DNA of 64,000 nucleotides from Bacteroidota bacterium (GTDB lineage: Bacteria; Bacteroidota; Bacteroidia; Chitinophagales; Chitinophagaceae), in NCBI GenBank assembly GCA_023416995.1, contig JAEZGI010000018.1, positions 65,081-129,080 on the forward strand. Reading direction: 5' to 3'. Both the position numbers and the translations under genes were made by a program. The notes under the pieces are model-generated. The model did not search any database and was not told where the DNA came from. It saw only the letters and a program-made list of their open reading frames with translations. Shown here piece after piece: positions 32,439 to 41,300 of the stretch. The first letter of the stretch is position 1; each line of letters starts with the position of its first letter.

Positions 32439-34061
32439 ATGTCGAGGCGACTCCTGTCCACCGTAGAAATCCTGGTAATTGTTCTTTTAGCATGCGTTCC
32501 ATTGTTTGCCACTTTTCCGTACCGCGTAAATATATTTTTGTCGTGGGAGGGCGCATACAGGATCAGCGAGGGTCAATTACCGTTTCGGGATTTCGGAACT
32601 CCTCTGGGTGGCATGTACTGGGTGATCCCTGGCATATTCTTCAAAATATTTGGGGCTCAGCTTATCAGTCTCATCAAGGCACAGGTGTTTATTAATATAA
32701 TGTCGGGCCTTGCGTTCAGGTCAATCCTCAAAAGTCTTTCGGTTCACGAGGGCATCCGGTGTATATCGGTTGTTTTATTTGTATTGTCTTATTCATTCAT
32801 GAACTTCTGGCCCTGGTACAACCATACTGTGATAGTTTATGAGTTTGTGGCGCTTGCATTTCTTTTCAAATACATGACCGCTGAGGTACCGGCCCGTAAG
32901 CACCTGGTGTGGACCGTTCTTGCGGCTCTGTTTGTACTGTTTTCATTTTTCACCAAACAGGACGGTGGCGGAATGGCTTTCGCTATCTGTGTAGCCCTGC
33001 TTGTTTACAACAGCATCAGGGACCGCAGATGGATGGGATTAATTGTTTTCACCGGCAGTTTTGTACTGATGATGACTATTGTTGTTTTATGGCTCAGCAA
33101 TTATGGGTTCAGTTATTGGTTCAATCATGGTCAGCCACCACATAGCGCGCGTATCTCGTTCAGGGAAATCTTTGATGATTTCTTCAACAGCTCACAATGG
33201 ATCAAATTTTATCTTTTCCTGATCGTAGTGCTGCTGTTTGCTTATTTCAAAAGCTGGAAAACATTTTACGCTGACAAAAAGGATGGTTTGTTCCTTTTGT
33301 TGACTTTGGCCATTTTGGGTGAGGCTGCAGTTTTCCAGGTTACAAGCTATACCCCGCCGGATAATAATATCTTTTTTCACAGTTTTGCTTTCGCCTATAT
33401 CATTAGTCTTTTGGCGCGATCAACTTCAATGAACTTTGCCCATCGCGGCACACTGCTCATTTGTTTTGCCGGTATGGCCCTATGGTGGAGCGGCACTTAC
33501 TGGAAGTATGTTCAACGCATTACAGACAGGGCTTTTCCTGCAAAAGAAAGTGCTACTGCTTCTCCTACCGGTGAAAATGTCGTAAACAGGAAAACATTTA
33601 TGATCGGCAAAGATGATCCGAGAGACATCCCGATGAATGAATGGGTGTATACCGGGTTGAAAGCGTTCGATAAGATTTACATGCCCAAACCTACTGCCGA
33701 CGGCATTAAGCGGTTACTGGCTATGCCGGAATTAAAAAGTGGTGAGAAGTTGAAGATCCTTAATATGTCTGAGTTAACACCATTGGCCGTAGAGATTCCT
33801 TACGAATTGGAAAGAGGTGAAAACTATCCTTTATGGTTTCACCTGGGCGTAGGGATGTTTAACCGGGAAGCAAAGATGTTTGAAGACCGGATCGCAGCCG
33901 GCTATTACGACCTGGTTTTATTTGAAAATATAGAAACGCTCAATAATTTTTACCCTTTCCGCATTCGCGAGGCGTTGAAAAAACATTACAAATTGACCGA
34001 CTCATTCCTGGCTCCCCGCCGCGGTGATACTGTGGGTGAAATAGAAGTGTATAAAAAATAA
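32439..34061 (+). CDS. GT-C-like polytopic glycosyltransferase, candidate arabinofuranosyltransferase
   Basis: 540 residues. About ten to eleven helices (residues 8-350), then a soluble C-terminal domain of about 170 residues. The first extracytoplasmic loop has NIFLSWEGAYRISEGQLPFRDFGTP, like the acidic loop of GT-C enzymes that take polyprenyl-phospho-sugars as donors. It is divergent from, and 134 bp from, the operon that makes such a donor. The divergent gap has TATGTTTA at about 32400, one base off the -7 consensus. Both the donor and the acceptor are inferred. Confidence 0.65.
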   Translation: MSRRLLSTVEILVIVLLACVPLFATFPYRVNIFLSWEGAYRISEGQLPFRDFGTPLGGMYWVIPGIFFKIFGAQLISLIKAQVFINIMSGLAFRSILKSLSVHEGIRCISVVLFVLSYSFMNFWPWYNHTVIVYEFVALAFLFKYMTAEVPARKHLVWTVLAALFVLFSFFTKQDGGGMAFAICVALLVYNSIRDRRWMGLIVFTGSFVLMMTIVVLWLSNYGFSYWFNHGQPPHSARISFREIFDDFFNSSQWIKFYLFLIVVLLFAYFKSWKTFYADKKDGLFLLLTLAILGEAAVFQVTSYTPPDNNIFFHSFAFAYIISLLARSTSMNFAHRGTLLICFAGMALWWSGTYWKYVQRITDRAFPAKESATASPTGENVVNRKTFMIGKDDPRDIPMNEWVYTGLKAFDKIYMPKPTADGIKRLLAMPELKSGEKLKILNMSELTPLAVEIPYELERGENYPLWFHLGVGMFNREAKMFEDRIAAGYYDLVLFENIETLNNFYPFRIREALKKHYKLTDSFLAPRRGDTVGEIEVYKK

Positions 34062-34083
34062 ATAAATACTTCTTCTTACACAA

Positions 34084-34091
34084 TAACTTTG
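34084..34091 (+). promoter_or_regulatory. Bacteroidota-type -7 box before the T9SS adhesin gene
   Basis: TAACTTTG matches TAnnTTTG exactly, 121 nt upstream of the next start. No TTTG -33 box is evident. The 5' leader would hold a short CCCG/CGGG hairpin near 34118-34133. Confidence 0.4.
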
Positions 34092-34211
34092 CATCATACC
34101 CGAAAAGCAATTATCTTACCCCGCTCAGTCGGGTGAGATCCTGATTATATACGGGCCTGATTAAACAAATTCTTCTGACGTCCGCCGCAATTGTCGGACA
34201 AAACCACAGTT

Positions 34212-35882
34212 ATGAAACGCTCTACACACAAATTGATGCATTTCGCATTGTTATCGCTTACACTTTTGTTTTTTGTCGCCACTGCATTTTCTCAATCTGC
34301 CGGCGATTATCGCTCCCGGGTTGCGTTGGGAACCTGGAGTAATGCCAGCACCTGGGAAGTGTACGATGGTGAGGGCTGGTCAAACGCGTCTCAGGCTCCC
34401 TCGAGCGCTGATGGAATAATTACCATTCGTTCAACAGACAGTGTTATTTTAGGTTCAAGTATTACTATCGACCAGGTAGTGGTTGATGGCCGGCTGGCTA
34501 TCTTCAGCAGCGCGGGTACAATCACGGTGACTTTAAACTCTTCGGGTTCTGCGCCGGATCTGATCGTTAATGGCACGCTTACACTCGCGTTGAATTGTGT
34601 GTTAACAGGAGCCGGTACCATCGAAACTTTTGGAGAGTCCTCGATTCTTGCCATCCGCAACAGCGCAAGACTCAACATACCTTCTGCCACGATTGACCAC
34701 CTTGCTATTTTTGGGAACACCGTTAATATTGAATCCACTACACTGATCAATAATGGGGAACTGAACTGGCAAAGTGGTGCATTTAATCTTACTACTGCAT
34801 CAATCATCAATAATGGGATATTTTATTACAGCGGTGCAGTCACTACAGTAAACATTACGTCCTCAGGATCGAGCACATTTTTAAACAGTCCCGGGGCTTC
34901 CCTGTTTCGCTCGACGCCGGGGGTTTTTACAATTAACCCTACCATTGCATTTACCAACCAGGGCACAATAAGAGGAGCCGGACAGTTTATTGCGACTACC
35001 ACGTCTAATACGGGTGTTCTTGCTCCAGGGTTTACCGGGGTAGCGGGCCAGCTTAATATTAGTCCAAGTGTCCTGGCATCCAAAGCTGCAACTGTCGAAA
35101 TTAATATCCTCACCCCCGGAGCAGTTGCCGGCACAAATTACGATCAGCTTCAGTTATCGGCTACCACAATAATAAGTGCGTCCAGCCTGGTCGTTACAGA
35201 TAATGCAGCCGACCCTGTTGGTACTGTTTATACAATTTTAACCGGCCCTTACCAGGGGGCATTCTTCAATGTCACCCTACCACCAAGTCTCGGAAATCTT
35301 GTCTATGGTACCTCAGTGATCACCGTCACCAAAACAGGAACGGTACCATTGATCTGGGGCCAGTTCACAGTAGCATCGCATGAAACAAATGATGCAAAGC
35401 TTGACTGGAGCACGCTGCAGGAATCGAATGTAGCAGATTTTGAAATTGAATACGCTACTGAAGCGGGTGGTTTTGTAACCATTGGCACTGTAGCAGCCAA
35501 TGGCAATACGAACTATACTTCACGTTACAGTTTTATACACAAGAATCTTCCCGCAGCCAAATATCACAGGTACCGTATCCGTCAGAAAGATTTCGATGGC
35601 AAGTTTACTTATTCTGCAGAAAGAATCCTCAGGGTTGCAGGGTCCGGTGAAACCGGCATCAGTGTATATCCGAATCCTTTTGTAAACCAGGTACAGATAA
35701 CTACCGGCCTTAAAAAAGCTGATCTTCGCATTATCGCTGCCAACGGAAGGGTAATGCAACAACACCGCATCCAGGCAGGCACCCGCACCTTCGATCTGTC
35801 ACAACTTTCAAGAGGCTCTTATATTATCCAGGTTATACTTGACCGTGAGGTTGTGGCCAATAAAATAATTGTAAAACAATAA
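34212..35882 (+). CDS. T9SS-exported adhesin-like protein
   Basis: 556 residues from ATG 34212; a TTG seven codons earlier is unlikely because the signal peptide starts MKRSTHKLMHF and ends FSQS. After RVALGTWSNASTWEVYDGEGW the chain is a long Ser/Thr-rich beta-repeat, a pattern common in Bacteroidota surface proteins, then an FN3-like stretch. The sorting domain begins ISVYPNPFVNQ and ends KIIVKQ. No catalytic site is visible. It probably acts as a cell-surface adhesin or matrix protein. It converges on the GMC gene with a 2-bp gap. Confidence 0.82.
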   Translation: MKRSTHKLMHFALLSLTLLFFVATAFSQSAGDYRSRVALGTWSNASTWEVYDGEGWSNASQAPSSADGIITIRSTDSVILGSSITIDQVVVDGRLAIFSSAGTITVTLNSSGSAPDLIVNGTLTLALNCVLTGAGTIETFGESSILAIRNSARLNIPSATIDHLAIFGNTVNIESTTLINNGELNWQSGAFNLTTASIINNGIFYYSGAVTTVNITSSGSSTFLNSPGASLFRSTPGVFTINPTIAFTNQGTIRGAGQFIATTTSNTGVLAPGFTGVAGQLNISPSVLASKAATVEINILTPGAVAGTNYDQLQLSATTIISASSLVVTDNAADPVGTVYTILTGPYQGAFFNVTLPPSLGNLVYGTSVITVTKTGTVPLIWGQFTVASHETNDAKLDWSTLQESNVADFEIEYATEAGGFVTIGTVAANGNTNYTSRYSFIHKNLPAAKYHRYRIRQKDFDGKFTYSAERILRVAGSGETGISVYPNPFVNQVQITTGLKKADLRIIAANGRVMQQHRIQAGTRTFDLSQLSRGSYIIQVILDREVVANKIIVKQ

Positions 35883-35884
35883 AC

Positions 35885-37606
35885 TTAAAGTTCCTTTTTC
35901 TTCAACGCACTCACAGCATGGTCACAAGCCCTTGCTGTGAGTGCCATATATGTGAGAGAAGGGTTCTGGCAGGCTGAAGAAGTCATACAACTGCCATCAG
36001 TGATATAAACATTAGGCACATCGTGCATCTGGTTCCATTCATTCAATACCGATGTTTTGGGATCACGACCCATTCTTGCGGTTCCCATTTCATGCACGCA
36101 ATCGCCACCTACCGAATGATAGTCAAAGCTGTTGATGTTTTTGAATCCTGCAGCTGACAACATCTCGGCTGCCGAAACACGCATATCTTCACGCATACGT
36201 TGTTCGTTTTCTTTGAATTCAAAATTTATCCTGACCAATGGAAGTCCCCAGGCATCCCTGGCTGTATCATCGAGCGTAACACGATTATCGTAATATGGAA
36301 GTGTTTCGCCCCAGGCGCCCATCCACATGGTCCACGGTCCCGGCGAGGTCAGCTTCTCTTTGAAAGATTCGCCAAACCCATCTGTATGTTTAACAGTGTC
36401 AAACCAGGTGCGGCGTTCTGCATCGGCCTGGTAGCCAAATCCCCTGATATAATTTTTAGAACCCGGCTGGCCAGGCAGATTTCTGAAGCGGGGTATATAA
36501 ACACAATTGGGGCGCCGTCCTACATAGTACTGATCCTTAAAATCTTCATGTTCGCCTTCGGCACCAACACGAAAATGATGATCCATCAGGTTATGCCCTA
36601 CCTGCATGCTGGTATTACCAAGCCCGGCAGGAAATGCGTCCGAAACTGAATTTAACAGGATAGCAGTTGAAGCAATGGTGGATGCATTTAAAAAGATGAT
36701 CCTGGCAAAATACTCAATACTTTCTTTGGTTTCAGCATCTATGATCCTAACGCCAATGGCCCTCCGCTTTTTCTTATCATACAATATCTCTGAAACAACA
36801 GAATGCGGTCTTAATGTAAGATTTCCTGTTGCCATAGCAACGGGTAAAGTGCCTGAATTGGAACTGAAGTAACCACCAAACGGACAACCGCGTGTGCAAA
36901 GGTTACGGTATTGACAGGGACCGCGCCCGTTCCAGCCTTTTGTAAGATTTGCGATCCGTCCAATGGTAACCAGCCGGTCCTTATATTTCTCCCGGATGAC
37001 ATTTTTAAAATGTTGTTCCATGAAGTTCATTTCCATTGGGGGCAAAAATTCGCCGTCAGGCAAATGATTCAGGCCTTCACACTGGCCACTTACCCCCACA
37101 AAACGCTCAACGTAATCGTACCATGGTTTGATATCATTGTAACGTATTGGCCAGTCTACCGCGATGCCATCTTTCGCATTTGCTTCAAAATCGAGATCAC
37201 TCAGCCTGAAACACAAACGTCCCCAAAGCAACGATCTGCCCCCTACCTGGTAACCTCTGAACCAGTTGAATGGCTTGTCCTGCAGATATGGGTGCTGTTT
37301 ATCATTAACAAAAAAGTGTTTGTTTCCTTCGTTATATATCTGGCTTTGAATAGGATTCTCTTCACGTTCACTCAGCGGCACTTCAAGATGATGTTTGAAT
37401 TCCCAACTGCTCATGTTAGCTGTCGGGTAGTCCCGGATATGTTTCACATCACGACCACGTTCCAGCAACAAGGTCTTAAGTCCCTTTTCAGTAAGCTCCT
37501 TTGCCGCCCACCCGCCGCTGATACCGGATCCAATCACAATAGCATCGTAGGTATTTGCTGCTTTTGCGTTAATGTTAAGTCCGGGCGCTTGTTGCTTTTC
37601 TCCCAT
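35885..37606 (-). CDS. GMC family FAD oxidoreductase (large subunit)
   Basis: 573 residues. AIVIGSGISGGWAAKEL near 19-35 is the FAD dinucleotide motif and TLLLERG the following strand. The C-terminal HEMGTARMG and CQNPSLTYMA hold the catalytic His and Asn region of GMC alcohol/sugar oxidoreductases. Its gene is 3 nt after the gluconate-2-dehydrogenase subunit 3-type gene, so the two form a complex. It resembles Gram-negative periplasmic sugar dehydrogenases, with export probably through the twin-arginine partner. The substrate is unknown. Confidence 0.92.
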   Translation of the reverse strand: MGEKQQAPGLNINAKAANTYDAIVIGSGISGGWAAKELTEKGLKTLLLERGRDVKHIRDYPTANMSSWEFKHHLEVPLSEREENPIQSQIYNEGNKHFFVNDKQHPYLQDKPFNWFRGYQVGGRSLLWGRLCFRLSDLDFEANAKDGIAVDWPIRYNDIKPWYDYVERFVGVSGQCEGLNHLPDGEFLPPMEMNFMEQHFKNVIREKYKDRLVTIGRIANLTKGWNGRGPCQYRNLCTRGCPFGGYFSSNSGTLPVAMATGNLTLRPHSVVSEILYDKKKRRAIGVRIIDAETKESIEYFARIIFLNASTIASTAILLNSVSDAFPAGLGNTSMQVGHNLMDHHFRVGAEGEHEDFKDQYYVGRRPNCVYIPRFRNLPGQPGSKNYIRGFGYQADAERRTWFDTVKHTDGFGESFKEKLTSPGPWTMWMGAWGETLPYYDNRVTLDDTARDAWGLPLVRINFEFKENEQRMREDMRVSAAEMLSAAGFKNINSFDYHSVGGDCVHEMGTARMGRDPKTSVLNEWNQMHDVPNVYITDGSCMTSSACQNPSLTYMALTARACDHAVSALKKKEL

Positions 37607-37609
37607 TTT

Positions 37610-38185
37610 CTATTGTGTTGCCCAGGCCCGTTGACCTGGTTTTAAAGGCGTGGTGGTGTACCTCCCCGGCACGTAATCATAAGCGAGTCCTTCAGTGGCA
37701 CCGGCTTTTGAGGTACAATAGCCAAGCACTGTATACCGCTTTAGTGTAACGAAGAAAGGATCGCCCATAAATTTACGTTGAACTTTTCCCGCAATACCCG
37801 GCAAGGGCTTATCCCGCTTTTCGTAATAACGTAACACTTCTATCTTTTCTGCGGATGTACAGTCTGAAAAATCTTTACGATACAGACGCTGGGTATGTTG
37901 TGACAGCTTATTAAGTCCCTCGATAAATCGATTCTGGGTAATTCGCGGAGTGCAGTCCCTGATCATGATGGCAATAAAAGCCCCCACACTGGCAACCTTA
38001 GCTCCTGGTGTGTCTGTACTGGGAATAATAGTCTCTGCAAGTTCGTCCAACAGGTTGCTATCTAACTGATCAGCCGCCATATCTGGCTTGCTGAATAACA
38101 TATAGGTACGTATGCCCGCAAAGGATACGAGAGAGGAAGCGACTATTAATGTAAGGTCTGATATAGCTTTTCGGCGATCCATCAC
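37610..38185 (-). CDS. Gluconate 2-dehydrogenase subunit 3-like small subunit
   Basis: 191 residues. The N-terminus MMDRRKAISDLTLIVASSLVS has Arg-Arg followed by a hydrophobic stretch, a twin-arginine-like signal that would carry the cofactor-loaded large subunit across the membrane. The body (LLDELAETIIPSTDTPGAK, FSDCTSAEKIEVLRYYE, YTVLGYCTSKAGATEGLAYDYVPG) is the gluconate_2-dh3 family. It lies 3 nt upstream of the GMC gene. No cytochrome c subunit is next to them, so the electron acceptor is unknown. Confidence 0.9.
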   Translation of the reverse strand: MMDRRKAISDLTLIVASSLVSFAGIRTYMLFSKPDMAADQLDSNLLDELAETIIPSTDTPGAKVASVGAFIAIMIRDCTPRITQNRFIEGLNKLSQHTQRLYRKDFSDCTSAEKIEVLRYYEKRDKPLPGIAGKVQRKFMGDPFFVTLKRYTVLGYCTSKAGATEGLAYDYVPGRYTTTPLKPGQRAWATQ

Positions 38186-38269
38186 AAATTCTGCCGCTAA
38201 TATAGAAACTTTTTACACGGAATACTATACCCTAAAACGGTATGAACCGTTGAACATCTTATAATGCAA

Positions 38270-38315
38270 CAAGCTTTTGAACCAGTGACGTTTCGTACAC
38301 TGCCTCAAAAGCTTG
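38270..38315 (-). terminator. Nested hairpin after the 1708-residue T9SS gene
   Basis: Outer arms CAAGCTTTTGA (38270-38280) and TCAAAAGCTTG (38305-38315) are a perfect 11-bp match. An inner stem CAGTGACG (38283-38290) pairs with CGTACACTG (38294-38302), one base bulged. It lies 24 nt past the stop of the minus-strand giant gene. There is no U-tract on either strand, so termination or mRNA 3' protection is only inferred. Confidence 0.6.
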
Positions 38316-38338
38316 CTGATTAAATATTTATACGCTGC

Positions 38339-41300
38339 TTAGTTCTTCACGAATTTCTGAACAAGGTTATGAACCTTCTTCGAATCAAGCTGGAAGAAAT
38401 AAACGCCTTGTTTTAATTGACTGAGGTTAAGTTCCTCGTAAAGTTTGTAGTCGTTCTTTTCGAAACTGAACTTCATAACAACCCTGCCGTTTGCATCCAC
38501 AATACTCACCAGCAGTTTCTCCTGTTGGTTGTTTGATTGATAACTAAAGTTCAGGATGTCATTTACAGGTACAGGATAAAGCTTCAGCTCTTCGGCCACA
38601 ACAGTTTCAACACGTGCTGAATTGTTTGATGTTGCCACCGTTTTCACCGGTTTAACGGTGACAGTAACATCATCAGTTGATGTAGCACCGGTAACATCCG
38701 TTACTTTAAGTCTGAATACATATACACCTTCTACCAGGTTGATCACAGGATTTACACTGCTCTTGCCTGCACGGAAATTGTATTTGGCAGGTCCGCTCAC
38801 CTTGGTCCACTCATAAGCAGTGATTTTACCATTTGGTGCAATCGTTCCGGCACCGCTCAATACGATATTATCTACAGGGAGCGTGATTACCTGGTCAGCA
38901 CCTGCGTTCGCAACCAGACTTCCTTTGCCTGCGCTTGGCACAGTGATACCCTTCACCTCTACTGTAACCCTGTCTGAAGCCGTGGCTCCTTTATCATCAG
39001 TTACTGTCACCTCGAACACATAAGTCCCTTCGGTGAGTTTCGAAACGGTGGTACTAACAGCAGTGGCTGCAGAGAAAGCATAAGATGACGGGCCGCTGAT
39101 TTTTGTCCATTTGTATGCTACCAGCCTACCGTCGCTATCAGTTGAACCTGACGCAGACAATGTAACTGAGCTTGCAGGAGCCTTGATGCTTTGATCAGCA
39201 CCGGCATTAGCCACAGGAGCAACATTTGCTTTTGGCGCAGCATTTACGGTTACAGTAACCTGGTCCTTACCGGTTGCACCTTTGTCATCCGTAACCACCA
39301 GTTCGAACTGGTAAACACCCTGTGTAAGACCGCTTACTGTTGTAGAAGCAGCGCTTGCATTAGCAAGTGTGAAAGCAGATGGTCCAGCAATCTTCGACCA
39401 TTTGTAAGTCACGATCTTTCCGTCAGCATCTTTAGAATTGCCACCGTTGAGGGTTGCCGAGTTGGCCGGCAAAGTGATTGTGATATCAGAACCAGCATTT
39501 GCTACCGGAGCCTGGTTTGCAGCTGACGGAGTACCTCCTTCAACATTCACCCAAACACGGTCAGTTGCAGTTGCACCTTTATTATCGGTTACTTTAAGTT
39601 CGAACTCATATCTGCCTCCAACGAGTTTAGTAATATTTGTGCTGGGATTCCCTGGATCTGATATCTGGTAGGAAGAAGGCCCGCTGATCTTTGACCATAA
39701 ATAGGAAACAATTGTTCCATCTTCATCTTTTGAACCAGTCCCATGCACTGTAACCATTGATGCGGGAACCTTGATTGATTTATCCGGACCTGCGTCTGCG
39801 ATCGGAGCTTTATTTGCTGTCTGTGCTGGTGCCGGTGATACGGTAACGCGTACCCAATCAGTGTGAGTAGCACCTTTATTATCTGTTACCTGCAGTGCAA
39901 AGTCATACACCCCTTCTACCAGGTCAGTCAAGCTAGTAACAGCCGCCGATGGTGATGTGATTTTGAAAGATGACGGGCCACCTGTCTTGCTCCATTTGTA
40001 GGTCGAGATAGAGCCGTCAGGATCTGATGATTTACTTCCGTCCAGAGTCGCTGTGTTGCTTGGCAACGTACGGGCGATATCTGCACCGGCGTTTGCGATT
40101 GGAGCTTTGTTAGCGGCTGATGGTACAGCGGCAAGCACATTAATCACAACACGGTCATTACCGGTAGCACCTTTGTCATCGGTTACCTGTAATTCAAATT
40201 CGTAAACACCCTGAACAAGGTTATTCACAGCAGTTGAGGCAGCACCTGCATTCGCAATAGAATAAGATGATGGTCCGGATACTTTGGTCCATTTGTAAGA
40301 TTTGATCTGGCCATCTACATCCTTTGATCCTGTTCCGGAAAGGGTTGAGCTATTTGCAGGTAAAGTAATAGTTACGTCAGAACCTGCACTTGCTACAGGA
40401 TTCTGGTTAATGGGTGCTGCGTTGATAGTCACCTTCAAACGATCACTTGCAGTTTCACCTTTGTTGTCGGTAACAACCAGCTCAAATTCATACACACCCT
40501 GTACAAGTCCAGTTACCTGGGTAGATGATGCACTGGCTGCTGAAATATTGAACGAGGTTGGTCCGCTTACCTTTGTCCATTTGTAGGAGCTAATATTGCC
40601 ATCTTCATCAGTTGATTTGCCACCATCAAGGGTCACGCTATTATCAGGTAATGTTTTTACAATATCTGATCCTGCGTTTGCTACAGGTTTTTTGTTGGCT
40701 GGCGCACTTGTTCCCGTTTGGTATTCAAAAGCACCGGCATCAGTTGCACTACCTACCAACCTGGTAAGCCCATCAAGATCTTTGGTAACACCAATTTCGC
40801 TGATGCTCACACCAGCATCGATGGCTGATGATTTTGATGAAAGACGGAAATCACTTGCACTGTTTACAAATCCTGCATCAGCCAGTTTTATGATAAACTT
40901 ATTACCGCCCAGTGATGACTTAGCTCCGTTTCTTACGGCTATAAATCCATCAGTAGTGGAAGTTGAACCAGGGGCAACTACCAGGTTGTTATTAAACTTG
41001 TTAACAGAAACGATGCTCTTCTTTGAATTCTCAAGGCGAATACCGCTTCTTCCTGCGTTAACAACAGTATTGTTAGCGAGATATACATACAGTGCGGGGA
41101 AACCGGTAACTGGTCTGTCATCTACATAAATAGCATCTTGTTTGGCTGATGAACCATCATGGCCCGCATTAACAACAAGGTTGTTGTAACCAACGATGTA
41201 ACCAACTCCCAACACCTGGATACCATTACCGGTTCCTTTATTTACGGTGTTGTTATAAAACTTACCGTTACAAAGCCCGCCAAATAAAATCCCGGCTTGT

